Shown here one piece after another: positions 1-6,281 of a DNA stretch of 9,492 nt (within the stretch, counting starts at the first letter, position 1; each line of letters starts with the position of its first letter). The translations under genes and the position numbers were made by a program. Source of the stretch: JAUYQR01 sp031415015 (GTDB lineage: Bacteria > Pseudomonadota > Alphaproteobacteria > Rhodobacterales > Rhodobacteraceae); assembly GCA_031415015.1 (NCBI GenBank), contig JANOQT010000183.1, positions 1-9,492 on the forward strand. Reading direction: 5' to 3'. The notes under the pieces were generated by a model. It was not told the DNA's origin, ran no database searches, and was given only the letters and a program-made list of their open reading frames with translations.

Positions 1-141
1 CCTCACCCACAACGCCGCCCGCAGGCTGAGACGCCAAGCGGCCTTGCGCCATGCGAATACATCAGCAAAATCCGGACATCACAGCGGGAACAATTCATCC
101 GCGACCCGAACCAACAGATGCCGGGGAAGGACAGCGCGTAG
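1..141 (+). pseudogene. Decayed 3' end of an IS transposase (integrase-core, IS481-like)
   Basis: Reading + frame 1 from about nt 28 to the TAG at 139-141 gives a tail containing SGLAPCEYISKIRTS, then REQFIRDPNQQMPG. I recognise this as a worn copy of the conserved C-terminus of integrase-core (rve) transposases of the IS481 type, which typically ends like GLTPYEYICK-W---P-RF--DP-HQMPGLNT. Just upstream the matching residues (HNAARRL) lie in frame 2 (nt 8-28). The family pattern RRLKT-SGLTP is restored only by switching frame between about 26 and 31, consistent with loss of one base. Several normally conserved residues are changed: Tyr to Cys in PYEY, Trp to Arg in KIWTS, and the GLNT ending is lost. 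The gene enters from outside the window, so its full extent is unseen. It converges on fnrL, 34 bp away. The family call is from memory of the motif; the frameshift is inferred from the change of frame. Confidence 0.72.
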
Positions 142-156
142 ATGGGTGCCACGCTT

Positions 157-170
157 GTCCGCGCGCGGAC
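157..170. other. Perfect 14-bp GC palindrome after fnrL; possible weak terminator
   Basis: GTCCGCGCGCGGAC is a perfect palindrome with 7-bp arms, beginning 5 bp past the fnrL stop codon. As RNA it could fold as a 5-bp stem with a CGCG loop. No T-run follows on either strand, so rho-independent termination would be weak. It lies between the transposase remnant and fnrL and could also be a leftover of the insertion-sequence end. The rest of 142-175 shows nothing I can identify. Confidence 0.3.
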
Positions 171-175
171 GACGC

Positions 176-913
176 TCAGACCAGCATCCCGCCGTCGGCG
201 TCATCCCCGGCTTCTTCCAGCAACCGGTCCAGATCGGGAATCCGCACCAACCGGTTCCCTTCCAGCGTGATCACCCCGTCCTTCTTCAGCGCCGACATCT
301 GCCGGCTGACCGTCTCCAGCGTCAGCCCCAGATAATCCGCCATCTCTTCCCGCGTCAGCGGCAGGTCCACCGAGAGCATCCCCTTGCGCTGCCGCACCTG
401 CAACCCAGCCTCCCGCCGCGCGATGATCGCAATCAGAGAGGCAATCTTTTCCCGCGCCGTCTTGCGGCCCAAGAGCAGCATCCATTCCCGCGCCGCATCC
501 AGGTCGTCCAGCGTCATCTCCAGCAACCGCTGCGCGATATGCGGGGTGGCGGCCATCATGTCTTCGAACGGCTTCTTGCGAAAACAGCACATCACCACAT
601 CCGTCGTCGCCGTCACGTCGAACGCCGCCGCCGCCCGCCCGGGCCGCCCAACGAAGTCCGACGGCAGCAACAGCCCCACCATCTGCCGCCGCCCGTCCTC
701 CATCGTCTGGGTCAGCGTCGCGATCCCGGTTACAACCGAGCCGACAAATTCCATCCGGTCCCCCGACCAGATGATCGTCTGCCCCGCCTGAAAGCTGCGA
801 TAATACTTGATCTGCTCCAGTCGCGCCAATTCATCGGTCTCGCACCGCGCGCAGACGGCGCGGTGGCGGATCGGGCAGTCGCCGCATTGCTGGTGGGCCG
901 AAAGGTCCTGCAT
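176..913 (-). CDS. fnrL: FnrL, oxygen-sensing Crp/Fnr-family transcriptional regulator
   Basis: A 245-residue global anaerobic regulator that should hold an O2-labile [4Fe-4S] cluster and, as a dimer, bind TTGAT-N4-ATCAA sites. The N-terminus carries C10-G-D-C13, then C21-A-R-C24. A further pair, C109-C110, sits where E. coli FNR has Cys122. The effector/beta-roll domain covers about 25-120, followed by the dimerisation helix (about 125-165). The helix-turn-helix near 185-212 contains E200-T-V-S203-R204, matching the ExxSR recognition helix of FNR. The whole sequence strongly resembles remembered Rhodobacter FnrL. The ATG at 913 is chosen because AAAGG at 924-920 lies 6 bp before it; an in-frame TTG at 949 would place the FNR box inside the gene. 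It is divergent from hemN, a classic FnrL target. The FNR box 15 bp upstream suggests autoregulation. The stop is at 176-178. Confidence 0.95.
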   Translation of the reverse strand: MQDLSAHQQCGDCPIRHRAVCARCETDELARLEQIKYYRSFQAGQTIIWSGDRMEFVGSVVTGIATLTQTMEDGRRQMVGLLLPSDFVGRPGRAAAAFDVTATTDVVMCCFRKKPFEDMMAATPHIAQRLLEMTLDDLDAAREWMLLLGRKTAREKIASLIAIIARREAGLQVRQRKGMLSVDLPLTREEMADYLGLTLETVSRQMSALKKDGVITLEGNRLVRIPDLDRLLEEAGDDADGGMLV

Positions 914-928
914 GGATCGCCTTTCTTG

Positions 929-942
929 TTGATCTGCATCAA
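929..942. promoter_or_regulatory. FNR/FnrL box shared by fnrL and hemN
   Basis: TTGATCTGCATCAA is a perfect match to the FNR consensus TTGAT-N4-ATCAA in the divergent intergenic region. Its centre (935.5) is about 42 bp before the hemN start codon and about 22 bp before the fnrL start codon. The family link is direct, because the adjacent regulator keeps the ExxSR recognition residues that read this sequence. The position suits class II activation of hemN, with FnrL taking over from a poor -35. It also suits interference with transcription of fnrL. The direction of control is inferred from geometry. Confidence 0.9.
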
Positions 943-965
943 AGAGCAATGCCCCCGTGCTCTCT

Positions 966-971
966 TAATCT
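966..971 (+). promoter_or_regulatory. Candidate -10 element of the hemN promoter
   Basis: TAATCT at 966-971 (3 of 6 matches to TATAAT) lies six bases before the hemN ATG. With usual spacing, transcription would start at 977-978. That puts the FNR box centre at -41.5 to -42.5, the standard class II position. No purine-rich Shine-Dalgarno lies between 943 and 977, which agrees with a leaderless transcript. No independent -35 is visible, as expected for an activator-dependent promoter. Confidence 0.5.
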
Positions 972-977
972 AGCCGC

Positions 978-2333
978 ATGTCCCATGACCCGCAACTCAC
1001 CCGCCTTGGTCTTTTTGATGCCCGCGTGCCACGCTATACGTCCTATCCGACCGCGCCGCACTTTGGCACGACGATCGGGCCGCAGGAGTTTGCTGCGTGG
1101 ATCAGCGCGATCCCAGAAGGCAGCGCCATCTCGCTTTACCTGCATGTCCCCTTTTGCCGCAGACTTTGCTGGTTCTGCGCCTGCCGGACGCAGGGTACCA
1201 CGTCAGACGATCCGGTCATTGCCTATGTGCAGACGCTGAAGACGGAAATTGCCCTGCTCAAGCAGCATTTGCCGCGCGGAGTCAGCCTCAGCCGCCTGCA
1301 TTGGGGTGGTGGCACGCCCACCTTGCTGTCGCCCGACCTGATCCGCGATCTGGCCGAAACAGTTCTACAGGTTGCCCCTATGGCCCCCGGTGGTGAGTTC
1401 TCGGTCGAAATTGACCCGAATGAAGTTGATGACGCCCGGCTTGATGCACTGGCCGCCTCTGGCATGAACCGTGCGTCGATCGGGGTGCAGGATTTTGACC
1501 CCGTGATCCAGAAATGCATCGGGCGCGAACAAAGCTATGCGCTGACCCGCGACGTGGCAGAACGCATTCGCGCCCGTGGCATCACCGGCCTGAACGCCGA
1601 CATTCTCTACGGCCTGCCACACCAGACCGAGCCGCGGATCGCTGATTCCGTGCGGAAACTTCTGACCCTCTCGCCCGACCGGGTGGCTCTTTACGGCTAT
1701 GCTCATGTGCCGTGGATGAGCCGCCGCCAGCAGATGATCCCTTCGGACGCGCTGCCCACCCCGCAAGAACGGCTGTCGCTGTACGAAGTGGCACGCGACC
1801 TGTTTCTGTGGGACGGTTATGACGAGATCGGCATCGACCACTTCGCGCGACCGACCGATGGCATGGCCAAGGCCGCCAAGGCAGGCACGCTGCGGCGCAA
1901 TTTCCAAGGCTACACCGACGACACGTCTCCGGTACTGATCGGACTTGGCGCCTCGTCAATCTCGCGCTTTCCGCAAGGTTTCGCGCAGAATGTCTCGGGC
2001 ACCGCCGCTTATACCAAAGAAATCCGCGCCGGGCACTTTTCCACCCACCGTGGCCACCGTTTCGCAGGCGAAGACCTGCTGCGCGCGCGCATCATCGAAG
2101 CGCTGATGTGCGATTTCCGGGTGTCGCGCGCCGAACTGCTGCGCGACTTCGACACGACGGCGGACCGTGTCGATGTGCTGTTCCGGGCGGCCGGGGAAAC
2201 CTTTGGCGACATGGTCACCATAACCTCGGATGCCTTTGTCATCCCGGACAGGGCGAAACCGCTGACCCGGATGATCGCCCGCGCTTTCGATGCCTATGAC
2301 CAGACCCGCGCACTGCACTCCGCCGCGATCTGA
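978..2333 (+). CDS. hemN: Oxygen-independent coproporphyrinogen III oxidase (radical SAM)
   Basis: A cytoplasmic 451-residue enzyme that converts coproporphyrinogen III to protoporphyrinogen IX by oxidative decarboxylation without O2, using S-adenosylmethionine and a [4Fe-4S] cluster. E. coli HemN has 457 residues. The N-terminus has the HemN signature VPRYTSYPTAPHF (18-30). The radical-SAM motif is Y54-LHVPF-C60-x3-C64-x2-C67-x-C69; C60, C64 and C67 bind the cluster and C69 is the extra HemN cysteine. It is followed by HWGGGTPT (108-115), E144-I-D-P, GVQDF (169-173), G182-R-E-Q and NADILYGLP (206-214, with D208). DHFARP and RRNFQGYT come later, then the HemN C-terminal domain. The full length and all key residues indicate a working enzyme rather than the HemW look-alike, which lacks the CxC and the N-terminal signature. 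In Rhodobacter the name hemZ is also used. Expression should be FnrL-activated under low oxygen. The ATG at 978 lacks a Shine-Dalgarno. Confidence 0.95.
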   Translation: MSHDPQLTRLGLFDARVPRYTSYPTAPHFGTTIGPQEFAAWISAIPEGSAISLYLHVPFCRRLCWFCACRTQGTTSDDPVIAYVQTLKTEIALLKQHLPRGVSLSRLHWGGGTPTLLSPDLIRDLAETVLQVAPMAPGGEFSVEIDPNEVDDARLDALAASGMNRASIGVQDFDPVIQKCIGREQSYALTRDVAERIRARGITGLNADILYGLPHQTEPRIADSVRKLLTLSPDRVALYGYAHVPWMSRRQQMIPSDALPTPQERLSLYEVARDLFLWDGYDEIGIDHFARPTDGMAKAAKAGTLRRNFQGYTDDTSPVLIGLGASSISRFPQGFAQNVSGTAAYTKEIRAGHFSTHRGHRFAGEDLLRARIIEALMCDFRVSRAELLRDFDTTADRVDVLFRAAGETFGDMVTITSDAFVIPDRAKPLTRMIARAFDAYDQTRALHSAAI

Positions 2334-2336
2334 ACT

Positions 2337-2354
2337 GGCCGGTCGGACACGGCC
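2337..2354. terminator. Weak hairpin between convergent hemN and glycosyltransferase genes
   Basis: GGCCG at 2337-2341 pairs with CGGCC at 2350-2354 around an 8-base loop, inside the 30-bp gap between the convergent hemN and glycosyltransferase stops. It is placed where a bidirectional terminator would sit. However, the stem has only 5 bp and no T-run follows on either strand, so it may be chance in GC-rich DNA. Confidence 0.22.
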
Positions 2355-2363
2355 CTGTCGGGG

Positions 2364-3590
2364 TCACCCGTCGCCCTGTGCCAGCCGGGTCAGGAAATCC
2401 ACCTGCCGGGGCAGGCAAACGCCCCGCAAGTCATAGCGCGCCAGCACCATCGCCCGCGCGGCCTGTCGCATCGCAACATAAGCCTCTGGCCGCGCGAGCG
2501 CATCGGTCAGCGCCGACGACCATGCCTTCACATCCAGAAAGTTCACAAGCCGCCCGGTAACACCATCTTCGATTACTTCTTCGACCGGGGCTGTACGCGA
2601 TCCTACCACCATCGCCCCTGCTGCCATCGCCTCGACCATCGACCAGCTGAGCACGAAGGGATAAGTCAGATAGGCATGCGCCCGGGATACATGCATCAGA
2701 TCGACCAGCCGGTCATAGGGCACCCGGCCCATGAAATGGATGCGGGAGAGGTCCAGCCGGTCGCGCACCTCGTCCAGAAACCGCGTCTTCCAACTGCCCT
2801 CTTTTGGCGCAGCGCCGTAGCTGACCCCGTCTTCGCCCACGATCACCACCTGCGCGTCGGGACGGGCGGCCAATACCGCAGGCAGCGCGCGCATGAAGAT
2901 GTGGTAGCCGCGATACGGTTCCAGATTGCGGTTGATGAAGGTCAGAACCTCATCCCCCGGCGCCAGAACCCGGCCATCCGGCAGGCTGAACCGGGCCGCA
3001 GGATTTGGGGTCAGCCGGTCGCAATCGACGCCGTCAAAGATCACCTCGATGGCGCGGCGCAGCAGCGGCGGATGTGTGTCGGCCTGCCACCGGGTCGGTG
3101 AAATCGCCCGGTCCGCGTGCAGGATCGCCTGCCCCAGATGTGCGGCACGGCCTTGCGCGATCATCACCTTGTCGAAATCGGGCGGGCTGAACTCGGGATC
3201 AAATCCCACATCCGCACCCCGCCCACGATAGTAGAACTCGGCATAGACCAGAAGTTTCGCCTCGGGCCAGACCTCTTTCAGGAACAGCGTCTCGCCCCAG
3301 CCGGAGTGGCCGAAGATCACGTCCGGGACATAGCCTGTGGCACGCATGCCTCGTGCCGCCCGCGCAACTGCCACACCCCGGTCGCTCATGGTGGTGTAGT
3401 TGCGCCCCAGACGGGTTTGGCCGGGGTCTACATTTTCCGGCTTGAAGCTGTAGCGGGTCAGCGGCACCTCACTGACCACTTTGTTGTGCGGATCGGTCAG
3501 TACCCGCACGTCGTGGCCGCGCCGCTGCATTTCCGGCGCCAGATGCTTGAACTGGCCGGGAAAGTTCTGGTGGACGAAAAGAAGCTTCAC
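2364..3590 (-). CDS. GT4-type glycosyltransferase (ExpC-like), last gene of the yej operon
   Basis: A 408-residue cytoplasmic retaining glycosyltransferase with two Rossmann domains (GT-B fold), which would move a sugar from a nucleotide-sugar donor to an unknown acceptor. The opening KLLFVHQNFPGQFKHLAPE (2-20) is typical of the GT4 subgroup that includes rhizobial ExpC. The linker region has RAISPTRWQADTHP and VIFDGVDCDRL. The C-terminal donor domain has FINRNLEPYRGYHIFMRALP (218-237), VIVGEDGVSYG and a TYPFVLSWSMVEAMAAG block (309-325). In the usual E-x7-E motif only the second Glu (E320) is present; position 312 is Phe. The start is the GTG at 3590, one base after the yejF stop, because homology begins exactly there and the longer frame (to 3683) lies inside yejF. 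A poor ribosome site suggests translation coupled to yejF. The acceptor is unknown; envelope polysaccharide is a plausible guess. Confidence 0.88.
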   Translation of the reverse strand: MKLLFVHQNFPGQFKHLAPEMQRRGHDVRVLTDPHNKVVSEVPLTRYSFKPENVDPGQTRLGRNYTTMSDRGVAVARAARGMRATGYVPDVIFGHSGWGETLFLKEVWPEAKLLVYAEFYYRGRGADVGFDPEFSPPDFDKVMIAQGRAAHLGQAILHADRAISPTRWQADTHPPLLRRAIEVIFDGVDCDRLTPNPAARFSLPDGRVLAPGDEVLTFINRNLEPYRGYHIFMRALPAVLAARPDAQVVIVGEDGVSYGAAPKEGSWKTRFLDEVRDRLDLSRIHFMGRVPYDRLVDLMHVSRAHAYLTYPFVLSWSMVEAMAAGAMVVGSRTAPVEEVIEDGVTGRLVNFLDVKAWSSALTDALARPEAYVAMRQAARAMVLARYDLRGVCLPRQVDFLTRLAQGDG

Positions 3591-3591
3591 A

Positions 3592-5175
3592 TCAGGGCCC
3601 GAATGCCGCCGCCATAAGGGCTTTGGTATAGTCGGATTGCGGTTTGGTAAACACAGACGCGCAGTCGCCCGCCTCGACCACATCGCCCGCCTGCATCACC
3701 ATCACCTTGTGCGCCATCGCGCGGATCACCCGCAGATCGTGGCTGATGAAGATATAGGCCAGCCCCCATTTGCGTTGCAACTCGCGCAGCAGCTCCACGA
3801 TTTGCACCTGGACTGTCATGTCCAGCGCACTCGTCGGCTCGTCCAGCACCACCAGTTTCGGGCGCAGGATCATGGCCCGCGCAATGGCAATGCGCTGGCG
3901 CTGGCCGCCGGAAAACTCATGCGGATAGCGGCTCATCGCGGCGGGATCGAGGCCCACTTCGCGCATGATCTCGGCCACCATCTCGGTCCGGTTGCGCCCC
4001 GGCTCAAGGCCGTGCACCCCCAAGCCCTCCGCGATGATCTGCTCTGCCGTCATCCGCGGCGACAGGCTTCCGAACGGGTCCTGGAACACCACCTGCATCT
4101 CGCGCCGCAAAGCCCGCAGCTCCGCACCGGACCGCTCACGCAGATCCTGCCCCAGAAACACCACCGGCCCGGTCGAGGGGATCAGCCGCAGGATCGCCAG
4201 CGCCAGCGTGGTCTTGCCCGACCCGCTTTCACCGACGATGCCCAGTGTCTCGCCCGCCCGCACCGAAAGACTAGCGGCGTTCACTGCCTTCACATGGCCC
4301 ACGGTCTTGCGCATCAGCCCTTTGTGGATCGGGAACCAGACGCGCAAATCTTCGGTCCGCACTACTTCCGCCGCGCCCTCGGGCACCGGACCCGGCCCAC
4401 CCTTCTGTTCAGCCGCCAGCAGCTTTTGCGTGTAGGGATGCTGCGGATTGGCGAAGATGTCCGCCGTCAGCCCCTGCTCCACAATCTCGCCGCCCTGCAT
4501 CACACAGACCCGGTCCGCGATGCGCCGCACGATCCCAAGATCATGGGTGATGAACAAAAGGCTCAACCCCTCCGACCGCTTCAGATCGGCCAGAAGGTCC
4601 AGGATCTGCGCCTGAATGGTCACGTCCAGCGCTGTTGTCGGCTCATCCGCCACCAGCAGTTCCGGCCCGTTCGCCAAGGCCCTCGCGATCATCACCCGCT
4701 GCCGCTGCCCGCCGGACAACTGGTGCGGATAGGCCCCCAACCGGCTTTCCGCATCGCGGATGCCGACCTTGTTCAACAACTCGATAACCCGCCCCCGCGC
4801 CGCCGCCCCGGTCAGCGCCTGATGCAGCGCCAGACTTTCCGCCATCTGCTTTTCAATCGTGTGCAGCGGGTTCAGGCTGGTCATCGGCTCTTGAAAGATG
4901 AAACTGATGTCGTTGCCGCGCACCTTTCGCAAGGCGCGCTCCGACGCACCGACCATCTGCGTGCCGTTGTACGTCACCGATCCCGACACCTCGGCACTGT
5001 CCGGCAGCAGTCCCACCGTCGACAGGGCGGTCACCGATTTCCCCGACCCGCTTTCGCCAACCAGCGCCACGGTTTCGCCCTTGCCCACCGTAAAGGACAC
5101 GTCCTTTACCGCCTCGATCACCCGTCCGTCCTGCCGGAACTTTACCGTCAGACCCTTGACCTCCAGCACCCTCAT
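3592..5175 (-). CDS. yejF: YejF-type double ATP-binding protein of a peptide ABC importer
   Basis: A 527-residue cytoplasmic ATPase with two fused nucleotide-binding domains, the form found in YejF (529 residues in E. coli), that powers uptake through YejB/YejE. Domain 1: Walker A GESGSGKS (40-47), Q-loop Q95, signature LSGGQ (153-157), Walker B LLVADEPT (173-180), switch H211. It is followed by the oligopeptide-transporter tail NPQHPYTQKLL (about 243-253). Domain 2: Walker A GESGSGKT (315-322), Q365, FSGGQ (421-425), LVVLDEPT (441-448), H479, and a second tail with DYTKALMAA. Both ATP sites look intact. The ATG at 5175 overlaps the yejE stop as ATGA (5175-5172), so the two are translationally coupled. 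The glycosyltransferase follows one base after its stop. Fused double ATPases also occur in glutathione (GsiA) and other peptide importers, but the neighbouring permeases fix this one as Yej-type. Confidence 0.95.
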   Translation of the reverse strand: MRVLEVKGLTVKFRQDGRVIEAVKDVSFTVGKGETVALVGESGSGKSVTALSTVGLLPDSAEVSGSVTYNGTQMVGASERALRKVRGNDISFIFQEPMTSLNPLHTIEKQMAESLALHQALTGAAARGRVIELLNKVGIRDAESRLGAYPHQLSGGQRQRVMIARALANGPELLVADEPTTALDVTIQAQILDLLADLKRSEGLSLLFITHDLGIVRRIADRVCVMQGGEIVEQGLTADIFANPQHPYTQKLLAAEQKGGPGPVPEGAAEVVRTEDLRVWFPIHKGLMRKTVGHVKAVNAASLSVRAGETLGIVGESGSGKTTLALAILRLIPSTGPVVFLGQDLRERSGAELRALRREMQVVFQDPFGSLSPRMTAEQIIAEGLGVHGLEPGRNRTEMVAEIMREVGLDPAAMSRYPHEFSGGQRQRIAIARAMILRPKLVVLDEPTSALDMTVQVQIVELLRELQRKWGLAYIFISHDLRVIRAMAHKVMVMQAGDVVEAGDCASVFTKPQSDYTKALMAAAFGP

Positions 5176-6281
5176 CGGAACGTCTTTCTGGGGTCAAAGG
5201 CATCGCGCACGCCTTCAAAAATGAAGACCAACAGGCTCAGCATGATTGCAAAGGTAAAGAACGCGGTGAAACCCAGCCACGGCGCTTGCAGGTTCTGCTG
5301 CGCCTGTCGCGACAACTGCCCCAGCGAGGGCGAGCTGGAGGGCAGGCCGAAGCCCAGATAATCCAGCGTCGCCAGCGTGCCGATCGCCCCGGTGATGATG
5401 AACGGCATGAAGGTCAGCGTTGCCACCATCGCATTCGGCAGCACGTGGCGGAACATGATCTGCCCGTCGGTCACGCCCAAAGCCCGCGCCGCCCGCACAT
5501 ATTCAAAGTTCCGCGCCCGCAGGAATTCGGCCCGTACCACGCCGACCAGCCCGGTCCAGCCGAAGACAACCATCAACCCCACCATCAGCCAGAAGCTCTT
5601 CGACCAGACCGCCGTGACGATGATGATCACATACAGGGTCGGCACCGACGACCACAGCTCGATCACCCGTTGAAAGATCAGGTCGGTCAGCCCGCCGAAG
5701 TAGCCCTGCACCGCCCCCGCCGCAATGCCAATGACCGAGGTCAGCACCGTCACGATCAGCGCAAAAGTGACCGACAGCCGGAACCCGTAGATCACCCGCG
5801 CCAGCACATCGCGTGAGGTGTCGTCGGTGCCCAGCAGGTTCATCTTCGACGGCGGCCCCGGGGCCACGCCGCCCGTGTCGACGATGGAGTTGTAGGAATA
5901 GCGGACCGGCGGCCACAGCATCCAGCCTGCATTCACCGGCTGGCCCAGAACGGTGCCCATGTCGGAAGCCTCGGCCAGAATGCCTTCCGGGTCATCCCAG
6001 CACTCCAGCGACCCTGCCGCCACGATCAGGCACTGCACCTCGACGGTGGAATACTTGGCCTCGGTCCGCAGGTCGCCGCCGAACGCCACTTCGGGATAAA
6101 AGCGGAAGGCTGGCATGTAGTACCCACCGTTGTGTTGCACCAGCATCGGCTTGTCATTGGCGATCAGTTCGGCACACAGCGACAGCCCGTACAGCACAAT
6201 GAATAGCCAAAGCGACCAATAGGCCCGCCGGTTGGTCGTGAAATTCCGCCAGCGCCGCTGGTTCAGGGGGGACATCGCCAT
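5172..6281 (-). CDS. yejE: YejE-type inner-membrane permease of a peptide ABC importer
   Basis: A 369-residue membrane permease pairing with YejB. The N-terminus SPLNQRRWRNFTTNRRAYWS, then SLCAELIANDKP, closely matches E. coli YejE (341 residues). TM1 is about 21-40. A large periplasmic segment follows (about 41-150), with NGGYY and the LGTDDTSRDVLARVIYG block (150-166). The transporter core has further TM helices at roughly 168-192, 214-246, 286-312 and 338-357. The coupling (EAA-like) loop is VRAARALGVTDGQIMFRHVLPN (262-283), which docks on YejF. Compared with E. coli it has an added stretch at about 75-115 containing C84 and C94, possibly a disulfide in the periplasm. The ATG at 6281 shares one base with the yejB stop (TGATG), with GAGG 10 bp upstream. 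An ATG at 6275 is a possible alternative start but is spaced less well. Confidence 0.95.
   Translation of the reverse strand: MAMSPLNQRRWRNFTTNRRAYWSLWLFIVLYGLSLCAELIANDKPMLVQHNGGYYMPAFRFYPEVAFGGDLRTEAKYSTVEVQCLIVAAGSLECWDDPEGILAEASDMGTVLGQPVNAGWMLWPPVRYSYNSIVDTGGVAPGPPSKMNLLGTDDTSRDVLARVIYGFRLSVTFALIVTVLTSVIGIAAGAVQGYFGGLTDLIFQRVIELWSSVPTLYVIIIVTAVWSKSFWLMVGLMVVFGWTGLVGVVRAEFLRARNFEYVRAARALGVTDGQIMFRHVLPNAMVATLTFMPFIITGAIGTLATLDYLGFGLPSSSPSLGQLSRQAQQNLQAPWLGFTAFFTFAIMLSLLVFIFEGVRDAFDPRKTFR

Noticed and set aside
1..52. A possible minus-strand gene starting ATG at 52 and leaving the window
   Set aside because: Only 17 codons, no Shine-Dalgarno, and the + strand carries the recognisable transposase tail there.
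914..949. Longer fnrL starting at a TTG at 949
   Set aside because: It would place the FNR box within the coding region, has no convincing ribosome site, and extends beyond the usual FnrL N-terminus; ATG 913 has AAAGG at 6 bp.
44..973. A 309-codon + strand open frame opposite fnrL
   Set aside because: Composition is extremely Arg/His/Pro rich and it lies antisense to an unmistakable FnrL; no ribosome site.
3591..3683. Longer glycosyltransferase starting at 3683 inside yejF
   Set aside because: The 31 extra residues overlap the conserved YejF C-terminus and do not resemble glycosyltransferases; homology begins exactly at GTG 3590.
3481..5361. A 626-codon + strand open frame opposite yejF and the glycosyltransferase start
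   Set aside because: The opposite strand encodes a YejF with all ATPase motifs. The + frame is rich in His, Arg, Pro and Gln with no recognisable motif, as expected for an antisense frame in GC-rich codon-biased DNA.
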